This document shows, piece by piece, positions 34,394 through 45,400 of a DNA stretch of 53,192 nt. How positions within the stretch are numbered: position 1 is the stretch's first letter; each line of letters begins with the position of its first letter. The DNA lies in assembly GCF_001189955.1 (NCBI RefSeq), contig NZ_LFLT01000031.1, forward strand, positions 1-53,192. Direction: 5' to 3'. The position numbers were made by a program, and so were the translations under genes. The notes under the pieces were generated by a model. That model saw nothing but the letters and a program-made list of their open reading frames with translations. It did not search any database and was not told the origin of the DNA. The DNA is from Herbaspirillum chlorophenolicum (GTDB lineage: Bacteria; Pseudomonadota; Gammaproteobacteria; Burkholderiales; Burkholderiaceae_D).

Positions 34394-36622
34394 GTGACTA
34401 CAGGTAACCCGACCATCATCTATACGCTGACCGACGAGGCCCCCTATCTGGCGACCCACTCGCTTCTGCCTATCGTCAAGAAGTTCACTGCGCAAGCCGG
34501 TATTGACGTCGTCGAGAGCGACATCTCGGTGGCAGCGCGTATCCTGGCGGAATTCTCCGAGTTCCTGACCGATGAGCAGAAAGTGCCCGATACGCTGGGC
34601 GAGCTGGGCGCACTGACCCAGAAGCCGGAAGCCAACATCATCAAGCTGCCCAACATCAGCGCATCGGTGCTGCAGCTGCAAGCGGCCATCCGCGAACTGC
34701 AAGGCCGCGGCTACAAGCTCCCCGACTACCCGGAAAACCCGACCACCGACGAAGAGAAGGCGCTGCAGAAGCGCTATGCCAAGATCTCCGGCAGCGCCGT
34801 GAACCCGGTCCTGCGCGAAGGCAACTCCGACCGCCGCGCGCCTAACGCCGTCAAGAACTACGCCCGCAAGCACCCGCATTCGATGTCCAAGTGGAGCATG
34901 GCTTCGCGCACCCACGTGGCGCACATGCACGGCGGCGACTTCTACGCCGGCGAGAAGAGCATGACCATCGAAAAGGCGGTCGACGTCAAGATGGACCTGG
35001 TCACCAAGTCCGGCGAAACCATCGTCCTGAAGCCGAAGGTTTCGCTGCAGGCCGGCGAGATCATCGACAGCATGTTCATGAGCAAGAAGGCGCTGTGCAA
35101 ATACTACGAAGAGCAAATGCAGGACGCCTTCGAAACCGACCTGCTGCTGTCGGTGCACGTCAAGGCGACCATGATGAAGGTCTCGCACCCGATCGTGTTC
35201 GGCCACGCCGTGCGTACCTACTACAAGAACACCTTCGCCAAGCACGCGGCCCTGTTCGCCGAAATCGGCGTGAACCCGAACAACGGCATGTCTGGCGTGT
35301 ACGAGAAGATCAACACCCTGCCGGAAGCCAAGAAGGCTGAAGTGCTGGCCGACCTGAAGGCCGACGCAGCCCTGCGCCCGCGCCTGGCCATGGTTGATTC
35401 CGCCAAGGGCATCGACAACCTGCACGCGCCCAACGACGTGATCGTCGACGCGTCCATGCCGGCCATGATCCGCGCCGGCGGCAAGATGTGGAACGCCGCA
35501 GGCAAGACTGAAGACACCAAGGCCCTGCTGCCCGAGTCGACCTTCGCCCGCATCTACCAGGAAATCATCAACTTCTGCAAGACCAACGGCGCCTTCGACC
35601 CGACCACCATGGGCACCGTGCCCAACGTCGGCCTGATGGCCCAGAAGGCAGAAGAATACGGTTCGCACGACAAGACCTTCGAAATCGCCCAGGACGGCGT
35701 GGCCCGCATCGTCACCCTGGACGGCCAGGTGCTGCTGGAAGAAAACGTCGAAGCCGGCGACATCTGGCGCATGTGCCAGGTCAAGGACCCGGCAGTGCGC
35801 GACTGGGTCAAGCTGGCGGTCACCCGCTCGCGCCTGTCGGGCATGCCGGCCGTGTTCTGGCTGGATCCGTACCGCCCGCACGAAGCCGAGCTGATCAAGA
35901 AGGTGCGCACCTACCTGAAGGAACACGACACCAACGGCCTGGACATCCAGATCATGTCGCAAGTACGCGCCATGCGTTACACCCTGGAACGTGTGATCCG
36001 CGGCATGGACACCATCTCGGTGACCGGCAATATCCTGCGCGACTACCTGACCGACCTGTTCCCGATCATGGAACTGGGTACTTCGGCCAAGATGCTGTCG
36101 ATCGTCCCGCTGATGGCGGGCGGCGGCATGTTCGAAACCGGTGCCGGCGGTTCGGCGCCCAAGCACGTGCAGCAGCTGGTGGGCGAAAACCACCTGCGCT
36201 GGGACTCGCTGGGTGAATTCCTGGCGCTGGCCGTGTCCATCGAAGATGTCGGCATCAAGACCGGCAATGCCCGCGCCAAGATCCTGGCCAAGACGCTGGA
36301 TGCCGCCACCGGCAAGCTGCTGGACAACAACAAGTCGCCTTCGCCCAAGACCGGCGAGCTGGACAACCGCGGCAGCCATTTCTACCTGTCCCTGTACTGG
36401 GCCCAGGAACTGGCCGCGCAGAAGGACGACGCCGAACTGGCCAAGCACTTCGCACCGCTGGCCAAGGCACTGGCCGAGAACGAGCAGAAGATCGTCTCCG
36501 AACTCAACAGCGTGCAAGGCAAGCAGGTCGACATCGGCGGCTACTACATGCCGGATCGCGCCAAGACCTTCGCCGTCATGCGTCCGAGCGAAACATTCAA
36601 CAAGGCGCTGGAAGCGGTCTGA
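34394..36622 (+). CDS. icd: NADP-dependent isocitrate dehydrogenase, monomeric type
   Basis: The GTG at 34394 follows AAGGACACCATC and gives a 742-residue protein, the standard size for monomeric IDH (about 740). It begins [26 protein letters not shown]. Family segments include [49 protein letters not shown] and [26 protein letters not shown]. It oxidatively decarboxylates isocitrate to 2-oxoglutarate in the TCA cycle, making NADPH. It is transcribed alone between two terminators. Confidence 0.97.
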   Translation: MTTGNPTIIYTLTDEAPYLATHSLLPIVKKFTAQAGIDVVESDISVAARILAEFSEFLTDEQKVPDTLGELGALTQKPEANIIKLPNISASVLQLQAAIRELQGRGYKLPDYPENPTTDEEKALQKRYAKISGSAVNPVLREGNSDRRAPNAVKNYARKHPHSMSKWSMASRTHVAHMHGGDFYAGEKSMTIEKAVDVKMDLVTKSGETIVLKPKVSLQAGEIIDSMFMSKKALCKYYEEQMQDAFETDLLLSVHVKATMMKVSHPIVFGHAVRTYYKNTFAKHAALFAEIGVNPNNGMSGVYEKINTLPEAKKAEVLADLKADAALRPRLAMVDSAKGIDNLHAPNDVIVDASMPAMIRAGGKMWNAAGKTEDTKALLPESTFARIYQEIINFCKTNGAFDPTTMGTVPNVGLMAQKAEEYGSHDKTFEIAQDGVARIVTLDGQVLLEENVEAGDIWRMCQVKDPAVRDWVKLAVTRSRLSGMPAVFWLDPYRPHEAELIKKVRTYLKEHDTNGLDIQIMSQVRAMRYTLERVIRGMDTISVTGNILRDYLTDLFPIMELGTSAKMLSIVPLMAGGGMFETGAGGSAPKHVQQLVGENHLRWDSLGEFLALAVSIEDVGIKTGNARAKILAKTLDAATGKLLDNNKSPSPKTGELDNRGSHFYLSLYWAQELAAQKDDAELAKHFAPLAKALAENEQKIVSELNSVQGKQVDIGGYYMPDRAKTFAVMRPSETFNKALEAV

Positions 36623-36688
36623 TTCCACACCGATGTGAATGAGCGCTGCGCCTCGAACGACGATGCGCAGCGCCAGTGCAAATGAAAA

Positions 36689-36717
36689 GAGCCGCAATGC
36701 AAATTGCGGCTCTTTTT
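36689..36717. terminator. bidirectional terminator between icd and the SRPBCC gene
   Basis: GAGCCGCAAT and ATTGCGGCTC pair around GCAA, with an A run before and a T run after. It can serve both icd and the convergent gene at 36733. Confidence 0.92.
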
Positions 36718-36732
36718 CTATTGCTGCCCCAT

Positions 36733-37260
36733 TCAAGCGGGCCGACTTGCCTGCTGCTGCTTGAGATATTCGTCCAGGCTGGCCATGGTGCCGCTCCATC
36801 CTTGCGTCATGCTGGCGTGGGATGCATTGAAGACCGTCTCTTCGACTTCGCTGGCATTAAGCGCACGCCATTCGAGGCGCATCAGCGTGCCGCCGGCCAC
36901 CTCCGCCAGCGTTGTCGTGGACAAGGTGAACAGGGGCCATTCTGCGGACATCGGGTGGCGCGTTACGCCGCCTTCGGCATCGCTGAATTGCACGACGACG
37001 ACGATGCGGTCAAAGGCATGCAGCTCGCGGAAAGTCCACTTGCCCCACATCGTCGGAGCATTCGGAACGCCGCGCGGTTTCATGCCGTAGTGGAAGGCGC
37101 CGCCTACACGCGAATCAACAGTACATTGCGCCATTTCCATGCCCGGCGGGCACATCCACTGCCCCAGGTGCCTGGCTTCAGTGAGCGCGGCATACACCAG
37201 CTCACGAGGCGCCGCAAAAGTGCGCTCGATGACGAAGGGGGCGGAAAGTTTGTCGCTCAT
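36733..37260 (-). CDS. SRPBCC (AHSA1-like) domain protein
   Basis: A 175-residue protein of the START/Bet v1-like AHSA1 family. It opens with FVIERTFAAPRELVYAALTEARHLGQWMCPPGM, the usual first strand and helices, and ends with WSGTMASLDEYLKQQ. These proteins have a deep hydrophobic pocket and very often form a two-gene unit with an ArsR regulator, as here. The ligand is unknown. It lies 30 bases downstream of the ArsR gene. Confidence 0.92.
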   Translation of the reverse strand: MSDKLSAPFVIERTFAAPRELVYAALTEARHLGQWMCPPGMEMAQCTVDSRVGGAFHYGMKPRGVPNAPTMWGKWTFRELHAFDRIVVVVQFSDAEGGVTRHPMSAEWPLFTLSTTTLAEVAGGTLMRLEWRALNASEVEETVFNASHASMTQGWSGTMASLDEYLKQQQASRPA

Positions 37261-37290
37261 GGCAAATCCTTATTCAATGGGTTGGGAAAA

Positions 37291-37644
37291 TTATTTCTTG
37301 CCTGACGTGCCGCCAGACGAATCGTTTTGCTGCTGCAATCGCTGCAAATAGTCATCCAGCTGATCCAGGCGCTGCTCCCACAATTGGCGGTATTGCAGCG
37401 TCCAGTCTGCCGCCTGCTTCAGTTGCGCCGGCTCAATACGGCACGGGCGGAATTGCCGGTCCCGTCCCTGGGTGATAAGGCCAGCCCGGGTGAGCACTCG
37501 CAGATGCTTGGATATGGCCGGCGCACTGATCGCAAACGGCAGCGCCAAATCGCTCACGGTGGCTTCGCCTTGCGCCAGCCGCGCCAGAATGGCCCGCCGC
37601 GTAGGGTCTGCCAGTGCAGCAAAAGTCGTGCTTAGCGAATCCAT
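37291..37644 (-). CDS. ArsR-family winged-helix regulator
   Basis: A 117-residue repressor of the ArsR family. FAALADPTRRAILARLAQGEATVSDLALPFAISAPAISKHLRVLTRAGLI covers the winged helix-turn-helix. There are no metal-binding Cys pairs, so this is the non-metal type that pairs with SRPBCC proteins (the SdpR/YdfF-like group). A palindrome 22 bases upstream of its start is the likely autoregulatory operator. Confidence 0.93.
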   Translation of the reverse strand: MDSLSTTFAALADPTRRAILARLAQGEATVSDLALPFAISAPAISKHLRVLTRAGLITQGRDRQFRPCRIEPAQLKQAADWTLQYRQLWEQRLDQLDDYLQRLQQQNDSSGGTSGKK

Positions 37645-37666
37645 CTTTACGATTCCATTTAATTAT

Positions 37667-37682
37667 TTAACCATATGGTTAA
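37667..37682. promoter_or_regulatory. ArsR-type operator palindrome
   Basis: TTAACCATATGGTTAA is a perfect 16-bp palindrome immediately upstream of the ArsR gene, with AT-rich flanks. This fits an autoregulatory operator. Confidence 0.75.
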
Positions 37683-38049
37683 TTAAAAGCGATTTTGATA
37701 CGCAGCGTCAAGCATCAAATCTCAATATATTGAGTTTGGGCGATGTCGATGCGAGCCGGTTGTTCTACTGTATTACATGAGATTCCATGAGAAACGAACA
37801 TTAAAAATAAATTAAAAATCATTTAAATTCATATCGTTATAGACTATTTCTCGAAAGATTCTAGATTTCTCAACCCAACTTTCAATACCTTAAAAGTATG
37901 CTGCTAGCGCGTTCCAGATATTTTACATAGTGAAATCGCGCTCCTATAATCAGCTGCAACGATAATAACGATTCGCAGCAGGATGCCTGCATGCGGAAGG
38001 AGACGCCCAGCAGCACACGCCTTCCTGCCGCCCGCATCCTGCCCATCTC
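37683..38049. other. AT-rich intergenic region upstream of the secretion locus
   Basis: About 370 bases without a gene. The part from 37785 to 37900 is very AT-rich, in strong contrast to the flanks, with long A and T runs. It probably contains the promoter of the hydrolase gene and perhaps of the whole secretion locus. Such stretches are often bound by H-NS-like silencers. Confidence 0.5.
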
Positions 38050-39225
38050 ATGCAGCAGATCGACGACGGCAGACCCAGGAATATGACGGCACAACAATAC
38101 TCCGGAAATGACAAGGCACAGGAGCTGCAGGTGCGCAGCAAGCTGGCGCAGCGGCTGAAAGATTTCACCCGTTTCTCTCCTGCTATCGCCGCCCTGGTCT
38201 TTTCTGTCGTCCCCCTGATGCTGCCGATGCCGCATGCCCGCGCCGCGGAAACAACTGCCGTCACCGATGTGGCCGACGTAGCCGCATCGCGCCAGATCAT
38301 CCAGATCGGCGCCGGCAAGCCCTATTCCTTCGCCCTCTATTCCAACCGCAACCTGCAGCAGTTGCCCGCCCATACTGCCCGTGCGGTCGTATTCGTGCAT
38401 GGCGTCAAGCGCAACGCGGACGAGTACTTCCTGATCGGGCTGCACGTGCTGAAAATGGCGCAATTCACCGCCGCCGACACCCTGCTGATCGCGCCCAATT
38501 TCATGGTCCAGGCCGACCAGGGCTCCTCATCGGCCATGCCGCTGTGGAGCGGCAGCACCTGGATGCAAGGCGAAGCCTCCGAGCGCGGAGTCGACGGCGT
38601 GACTTCTTTCCAGGCGCTGGACGACATCGTGCATTACCTGGCCGACCGCAGGCAGTTTCCCGACCTCAAGGAGATCGTGATGATCGGCCACTCCGCCGGC
38701 GCCCAGCTGATGCAGCGCTATGCGGTGCTGAACGAACTCGACGGCCCGCTGCAGCAGGCCGGGGTCCGGGTGCGCTATGTGATCTCCAGCCCTTCGTCCT
38801 ACGTCTATTTCGAGGCCAGCCGGCCTGGCGGCGATGGTTTCGCCCAGCCGAAATCGATCATGTGCCCGGGCTATAACAATTACCGCTACGGCATCGAGAA
38901 TCCGCCGGACTACCTCAAGCACCAGAACCTGAACGGGGAACAGCTGTTCCGCCGCTACGCCGGCCGCAACATCACCTACATGGTCGGTGCGCGCGACGAC
39001 AATCCCAACCACCGCTATCTCGACAAGGCTTGCGGCGCTTCGATACAAGGCGCGACACGGGTCGAGCGCCAGCTCAATTTCGTGCGCTACGAGCGCTTCC
39101 TGTCGGCCCAATGGCAGATCCCGGTGAACCATCCTGAATTCCAGGTCAAGGGCGCGGCCCACGGGGCCGACAAGCTGTTCCACTCGGAAGACACGGTACG
39201 CAGGATTTTCCCGCAGCAGCAATGA
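38050..39225 (+). CDS. exported or membrane-anchored alpha/beta hydrolase
   Basis: The start is uncertain: ATG at 38050 (391 aa) or 38083 (380 aa, AGGA very close). A hydrophobic segment (about 45-60: AIAALVFSVVPLMLPMPHARA) after a basic, 40-residue N-terminus looks like a late signal peptide or anchor. The catalytic domain has VVFVHGVKRNADEY (oxyanion region) and the nucleophile elbow GHSAG. A late His in KGAAHGADKLFH completes the likely Ser-Asp-His triad. The substrate is unknown. It precedes the two-partner secretion genes on the same strand with a 165-base gap, so membership in that locus is inferred from position only. Confidence 0.8.
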   Translation: MQQIDDGRPRNMTAQQYSGNDKAQELQVRSKLAQRLKDFTRFSPAIAALVFSVVPLMLPMPHARAAETTAVTDVADVAASRQIIQIGAGKPYSFALYSNRNLQQLPAHTARAVVFVHGVKRNADEYFLIGLHVLKMAQFTAADTLLIAPNFMVQADQGSSSAMPLWSGSTWMQGEASERGVDGVTSFQALDDIVHYLADRRQFPDLKEIVMIGHSAGAQLMQRYAVLNELDGPLQQAGVRVRYVISSPSSYVYFEASRPGGDGFAQPKSIMCPGYNNYRYGIENPPDYLKHQNLNGEQLFRRYAGRNITYMVGARDDNPNHRYLDKACGASIQGATRVERQLNFVRYERFLSAQWQIPVNHPEFQVKGAAHGADKLFHSEDTVRRIFPQQQ

Positions 39226-39261
39226 CGCATCGCAGTACCAGCATCTATCGCTCAATACCGA

Positions 39262-39284
39262 CCGGACGCCGAAGAAGCGTCCGG
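39262..39284. repeat. hairpin between the hydrolase and tpsB genes
   Basis: CCGGACGC and GCGTCCGG form a perfect 8-bp stem around a 7-base loop. No T run follows, so it may attenuate or mark a processing site rather than fully terminate transcription. Confidence 0.4.
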
Positions 39285-39390
39285 CAATAGCAAGCAAGGC
39301 CGGAGCGCAAAAGCGCTCCACGAGGAGGGACCGGTCCAAGTCCAATAAAAATCAGACCGGTTGAGGCAAATAACTATAAATCGAGACACC

Positions 39391-42300
39391 ATGAAGAAGA
39401 TCCGTTTTTCCGGATCCGCGCGGCATTTGCTGGCGCGGCGCATTTTCACGCTGATGGCGGCAGCCCCCATCATCCAGTTCATGCCGACGGCGGCACTGGC
39501 GCAAAGCGCCCCGCCCTCCGCCGGCAGCATTTTCGAGACCAACCGCCCCCAGCTTTCGCCGGTCGAACGCGCTCCTGCCATACCGCAATCGCGCGTGCGC
39601 ATCGAAAAGGAAAACGAACCGGGCGACGAAACCCAGGCGCCCGCAGGCGATGTGCGCGTGCATGTGGCCGGATTCAGGCTGTCGGGCAACCAATCGCTGC
39701 CCGACGCTCGCCTGCAAGCCGAACTCGCCAGCCTGGTCGGCCAGGAGCTGGACTTCCGCGGCCTGCGCGAAGCGGCGGCCCGCATTACCGCGCTGTATCG
39801 CACCGAAGGCTATCCGGTGGCACGCGCCTATCTGCCGGCGCAGGAAATTGCCGGCGGCGTGGTCCAGATCGGCGTGCGCGAAGGCGTGATCGGCACCGTC
39901 AGCGCGGAAACCGACCCGCACACCCGGCTGGGCAAGGACACCCTGCAGCACTTCATCGACGCCTTGACGCCCGGCAGCGTGATCCGCGAAGCGGATCTGG
40001 AGCGCGTGCTGCTGCGCCTGTCCGACATCAACGGCGTGTCGGTGCGCGCCATCTTGCGCCCTTCCGCCCAGGCCGGTGCGGCTGACATCGTATTGAAGCT
40101 CTCCGAGACGACCGCCTGGACCGCACGCGCCGCCTTCGACAACTATGGCAACTACTACACCGGCGCCAACCGGCTGTCTGCCGCGCTGGGCCTGAACGAC
40201 GTCCTGGGCCTGGGCGAGAGCTTCACGTTGAATACCCAGAACTCCTTCGAAGGCCTGCGCATCGCCGGGCTCGGCTATTCGATGCCGATCGGCGCCAGCG
40301 GCGTTTCCATCGGCGCCAATTTCGCCGAACTGGAATACAACGTCCGCAAGAACCTCAAGGATGCGCAAGCCAGCGGTTCGGCCAAGGTCTCGACCTTCTT
40401 CCTCAACAGCTCGCTGCTGCGCAGCCGCAACGCCAACATCAATCTGGGGCTGGCGGCCGAATACCGCCACTTTGAAGACATCACCTCGGCCACCGTCGTC
40501 GACAAATCCTCCAACTTCTGGAGCGCCAGCCTCTCGGGCGACTGGCGCGACAGCCTCTTCGGCGGCGGCAGCAACCTGTGGAGCATCCGCGCCGGGCGCG
40601 GGTCGCTGGACAAGGAGACGCCCAACGACGCCGCGCTGGATGCCATCACCTCCAAGGCGGCCGGCAACTACAAGAAGGTCAACGTCGGCTTCTCGCGCCT
40701 GCAGCAACTGGGCAACGGCTACTCGCTGCTGGGCTCGGCGTCGGCGCAATGGGCCGACAAGAACCTGGACGCCTCCGAGAAGATGAGCCTGGGCGGCCCC
40801 AACGGCGTGCGCGCCTATCCGGTGGGCGAAGCGGCCGGTGACGAAGGCGTGCTGGCCCGGCTGGAGCTGCGCAAGCGCCTGGGCATGATCGGCGGCGCGG
40901 TGGCCGAAGGCGTGCTGTTCGGCGACGCCGGCCGTGTCACTGTCAACAAGACGCCGTGGGACAACAGCCCGAACCGCCTCTCGCGCTCGGGCTATGGCAT
41001 CGGCCTGAACCTGTACCACAAGGACATCGTGATGAATGCCGCCTTCGCGATTTCCCCCGGTGTCGATCCTGCCACTGAACAGCGCAATGCGCGCCGGGTG
41101 TGGGTCTCGGTATCGGGCTCGCCGCAGGCCTTCGCCGGATTGGCCAGCGACCTGAAAAGCAAGGGCGAGGATTTCGAAGAGCCGGAAACCGCGTTCGTCC
41201 TGTACGGCTCGCTGGGCCTGATTCCCGAATACGTGAACCGCTACGGCTCCACGCCGCAGGCGCCGGCCGACCAGAGCAAGCTGGCCACGCCCAACGGCCG
41301 CAACATGAACAGCTTCTGGCGCGTGCGCGACAACGTCTCCTACATCGGTGCACATAGCGGTATCCAGTTGTACCAGCAATGGAAATTCCTGTGGCAACTG
41401 GAACTGGGCCTGTCCCTGAACTACACCAACCGCAGCGATCCGTCGGTGCCCGACTGGACCCACTCGCAAGACCTGCGCAACACCGGCGTGGCACTGAACA
41501 ATCCGGCCTACGGCACCCTGATGTACGGCAACTGGGATACCCCGATGAAGGAGAGCATGACCTCGCTCGATCCCTTCCAGGGCCGCACCAGCGCCGCGCA
41601 CTACAACCTGATCGGCTCGCCGGGCTTCGTCACCAGCATCACCAAGAACTCGGGTCCGGTCGGCACCGCCTCCTCATCCAACAACGACGATGCCGCCTTC
41701 AACCGCCGCCAGGCCGGCATGTTCGCTTACTGGACGCCCAAGTGGAATGGCTTGCAGGCCAAGCTCGCCCTCTCGGACAACAGCATGAAGGCCGCTTCCG
41801 ACGTCAATACCGGCTACATGTACGGTGGCAGCCTGACCTGGGAATATGGCGGGCTCACCGCCATCGTCGCCGCCGAGCAGCACATCAATTACTTCGGCAT
41901 CGCCAGCCTGGGCCGCAATGCGCGCGGCGTGGGCAGCAATACCGCAGTCACCGCCGGCACCTCGTCTTCCGACTTCAGCTTCCGCTACGGCCTGGGCTAC
42001 GACTTCGGCGCCACCAAGGTATCGCTGATCGCCGACGACCTCTCTTATTCCGAATACGGCGTCATCAATACCAGCACCACCTCGACCGACCTGTCCAACT
42101 ATCGCCGCCGCGCCTACATGCTCGGCCTGTCGCACAAGATCGGCGCCTGGACGCTGCTGGCCAACGCCGGGCGCGCCCTGCCCGGCGAATGCAGCATGAT
42201 CTCGGGCAACAACGTGAAGTGCTCCACCGACGGCATGGGCGCCAGCCAGCAAGCCTACGGTTTCTCTTACGCCTGGAACAGGCAGACCCGCATCTTCGGG

Positions 42301-42438
42301 CAATACACCGTGCTCAGGAACAACGCGCTGGCCAACTACAACTATGCGGTGGCGGGCGTGCTCGGCGCCAGCGGCCTGTCGTCGGGCGTGGGCACCACCA
42401 TCCGCGCCATCGGCCTGGGCATCAATTACACCTTCTGA
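39391..42438 (+). CDS. TpsB-type (FhaC/HMW1B) transporter fused to a second porin-like barrel
   Basis: The 1015-residue product is nearly twice the usual TpsB length. After a signal peptide (cut near AALAQ, residue 38) come a proline-rich linker and two POTRA domains (about 87-165 and 166-240; VAGFRLSGNQSLP and IGVREGVIGTVSAE). A TpsB beta-barrel follows (about 240-581). It has the secretion motif VRAY (472-475, usual VRGY) in NGVRAYPVGEA and ends with a beta-strand closing in Phe581, where a normal TpsB would stop. A short charged linker (582-598) leads in frame into a second barrel (about 599-1015) that looks like a Gram-negative porin: ETAFVLYGSLGLIPEYV, LYQQWKFLWQLELGLSLNY, TLMYGNWDTP and a terminal strand INYTF. 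The first part should export the TpsA protein encoded 9 bases downstream. The job of the second barrel is unknown. Confidence 0.88.
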   Translation: MKKIRFSGSARHLLARRIFTLMAAAPIIQFMPTAALAQSAPPSAGSIFETNRPQLSPVERAPAIPQSRVRIEKENEPGDETQAPAGDVRVHVAGFRLSGNQSLPDARLQAELASLVGQELDFRGLREAAARITALYRTEGYPVARAYLPAQEIAGGVVQIGVREGVIGTVSAETDPHTRLGKDTLQHFIDALTPGSVIREADLERVLLRLSDINGVSVRAILRPSAQAGAADIVLKLSETTAWTARAAFDNYGNYYTGANRLSAALGLNDVLGLGESFTLNTQNSFEGLRIAGLGYSMPIGASGVSIGANFAELEYNVRKNLKDAQASGSAKVSTFFLNSSLLRSRNANINLGLAAEYRHFEDITSATVVDKSSNFWSASLSGDWRDSLFGGGSNLWSIRAGRGSLDKETPNDAALDAITSKAAGNYKKVNVGFSRLQQLGNGYSLLGSASAQWADKNLDASEKMSLGGPNGVRAYPVGEAAGDEGVLARLELRKRLGMIGGAVAEGVLFGDAGRVTVNKTPWDNSPNRLSRSGYGIGLNLYHKDIVMNAAFAISPGVDPATEQRNARRVWVSVSGSPQAFAGLASDLKSKGEDFEEPETAFVLYGSLGLIPEYVNRYGSTPQAPADQSKLATPNGRNMNSFWRVRDNVSYIGAHSGIQLYQQWKFLWQLELGLSLNYTNRSDPSVPDWTHSQDLRNTGVALNNPAYGTLMYGNWDTPMKESMTSLDPFQGRTSAAHYNLIGSPGFVTSITKNSGPVGTASSSNNDDAAFNRRQAGMFAYWTPKWNGLQAKLALSDNSMKAASDVNTGYMYGGSLTWEYGGLTAIVAAEQHINYFGIASLGRNARGVGSNTAVTAGTSSSDFSFRYGLGYDFGATKVSLIADDLSYSEYGVINTSTTSTDLSNYRRRAYMLGLSHKIGAWTLLANAGRALPGECSMISGNNVKCSTDGMGASQQAYGFSYAWNRQTRIFGQYTVLRNNALANYNYAVAGVLGASGLSSGVGTTIRAIGLGINYTF

Positions 42439-42447
42439 GGAGACGCG

Positions 42448-45400
42448 ATGAACACTTCTTCCACGCTCCACCGTTCGCACCGCAAGGCCTTGCGCCTGCC
42501 GGCCCTGTCCCCGATCGCACATGCGGTGCTGTGCGCCAGCTTCGGCATGGTCCCGCTGTCGGCCCAGGCGCTCGATGCCGGCGCCCTGCCCACCAACGGC
42601 CAGATCGTCGCCGGCAGCGGCGCCATTGCCACCTCGGGCAACACCATGACGGTGACGCAAAACAGCGATCGCATGGTGACCAACTGGAATACCTTCAACA
42701 TCGGCAGCGCCGCCGCCGTCAACTTCAACCAGCCCACCTCATCGTCGGTGGCGCTCAACCGCGTGCTGTCCAGCGATGCCTCGCAGATCATGGGTGCGCT
42801 CAACGCCAACGGGCAGGTCTACCTGGTCAATCCGTCCGGCGTGCTGTTCGGGGCCGGGGCCTCGGTCAATGTGGGTGGGCTGGTGGCCAGCGCGCTCAAC
42901 ATCTCCGACGCCAACTTCATGGCCGGCAAGAATGTGTTTGAGCTGGATGGCGGCAACGGCGCGGTGATCAACCTCGGCAGCATCAAGGCCGCCGACGGCG
43001 GCTATGTGGCGCTGCTGGGCGCGCAGGTGCGCAACGAAGGCGCCATCGCCGCACGGCTCGGCTCGGTGGTGCTGGGCGCGGGCGAAAAGATCACCCTCGA
43101 CTTCAATGGCGATGGCCTGATCAGCATGGAGGTCAATAACGCTACCGTCAACGCCAGCGTATCCAACGCCGGCCTGTTGCGGGCCCAGGGCGGCACCGTG
43201 CTGATGACGGCGCGCGCCGGCAACGCCCTGATGGCCGAAGTGGTCAACAACAGCGGCATCATCGAGGCCACCAGCCTGCAGCAGCGCAACGGCGTGGTGG
43301 TGCTGGACGGCGGCAACAGCGGCGTGGTCGCCAACAGCGGCACGATCGACGTCTCCGGGCGCGACACCGGCCAGACCGGCGGCACGGTGAAGATGCTCGG
43401 CGAATACGTCGGCATGTTCGACGGCAGCCTTATCGACGCGTCCGGCGACGCCGGCGGCGGCACCGTGCTGGCCGGCGGCGACTATCAGGGCAGCAACGGC
43501 GTGTTCCAGGCCAGCGCCACCTACATGGATGCCAATGCCTCCATCAACGCCGACGCACTGGCCTCGGGCAACGGCGGCAAGGTCATCCTGTGGTCGACCG
43601 GCAGCACCCGCTTCTACGGCGATATCAGCGTGACCGGGGGCGGCAGCACCGGCGCCGGCGGGCTGGTCGAAACGTCGGGGCATTACCTCGACGTGTTCGG
43701 CGCGGTGAACCTGTCGGCGGCATCCGGCCAGGGCGGCACCTGGCTGCTGGACCCGTACAACATCAACATCACCAGTGCCGCCAATGCCGGCGGCGCCACC
43801 AGCACCAGCCCATTCACCTCATCCGGTTCCGCCAGTTCCAACCTGAGTTCGGCCACGCTCAACGCGTCGCTGACCGAAGGCGCCAATATCCTGGTCTGCA
43901 CCACCTCGGTCGGCGGCACTTCCGGTGACATCAACGTGCTGGATAACGTGAAGGCGGTCGGCAATGCCACGCTGACGCTGCAGGCGCACCGCAACATCGT
44001 GATGACCAATACCAGCATCGCCAACGCGGATGGCAAGTCGCTCAACGTCTCGCTGTATTCCAACTTCAACAACACCGGCAACGGCTCGGTGTCGCTGACC
44101 AACGCCAGCATTGCCACGAATGGCGGCAACCTGACCATCAGCGGCGCGGTGTCGCCCGGCACCTCCTATGCCACGACCAATGTCTCCAATGGCGCCGGCG
44201 TAGCCATCACCGGCGGCAGCAACATCAACACCAACGGCGGCAGCATCACTATCCGCGGGGCGACCTCATCTTCGCTGGCGGCCGGTTCCACCGCCAATGC
44301 CACCCAGATCTCCGGCAGCACCCTCGATGCCGGCGGCGGCAATATCACCATCGTCGCACTGCAGGCCAGCACCAGCGGCACGGGCGATGCCTTTGTGCTG
44401 ACCGGCGGCGGCAAGATCGTCACCAACGGCACCGGCTCGATCAGCATCGACAGCACCAACCTGGGCAGCGGCAATGCCACCCGCATCTTCAGCACCAACA
44501 ACACGATTGCCGCCACCGGCTCGGGCAACGTGACCATCAGCGGCAATGCCACTTCCAGCTATGGCGTACTGGTCTGCTCCACCGCCGCCACCTCTTCGCA
44601 AAACATCAGCGTGGGCAGCGGCAACCTGACCATCCAGGGCAACAGCAACGGCTTTGCCGGCAGCGGCCGGGGCGTGTATCTCGCCGCATCGGGCAACGGT
44701 GCGGTGGCGCTGGCTGCCGCCTCCGGCGGCAATATCGCCATCAACGGCAACAGCACCACCAGCCGCGCGGTCGATATCGCCTCTTCCGGCGCCAGCTCCA
44801 ACATCAGCATTCGCTCTGCCGGCGGCAATATTTCCGTCACCGGCAATAGCGGCGGCAGCTATGGCACCCTGCTGAATTCGAGCGGCGCCGGCTCGATGAT
44901 CAGCCTGGCCACCAACGGCAACATCGCCATCACCGGCAACAGTTCCGGCGGCACCACGCCGGCCCTGGCGCTGATCGCTTCCGGCAGCGGCACTTCCTCG
45001 GCGCCGGGTGCGCAGGTCAATGTCCTCAGCACCGCCGGCAACGTTGCGCTCACCGCCAACAATACGCAGATCAATACGGCCAGCGGCTCCTTCAAGGCCC
45101 TCTCGCTGGATGCCGGCGGCCAATATGCCGCCATCAATCTCGGCACCAACAGCGGCCAGTTGCGCCTGGACGGCACCAGCGCGTCGGGACGCGGCGTGGA
45201 CATTGCCCCATCCGGCGCCAACGCGTCCATCAACCTGGTGACCACCAGCGGCGATATCGTCATCAACGGCAACAGCACCAACAGCTTCGGCGGCTACGGC
45301 ATTTTCTTCAACTCGACTGGCAGTTCGGTCGGCGTGAACGTTTCCTCCGTGTCCGGCAACATCACGCTGACCGGCGACTCGGTCGGCACCTCGGACGCCA

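Noticed and set aside
39352..41601. 749-codon minus-strand frame opposite tpsB
   Set aside because: Antisense shadow of a high-GC gene, with no recognisable domain.
41379..42941. 520-codon plus-strand frame overlapping the end of tpsB and start of tpsA
   Set aside because: It is Arg/His/Gln-rich low-complexity sequence in a shifted frame of two well-supported genes, with no ribosome site or family resemblance.
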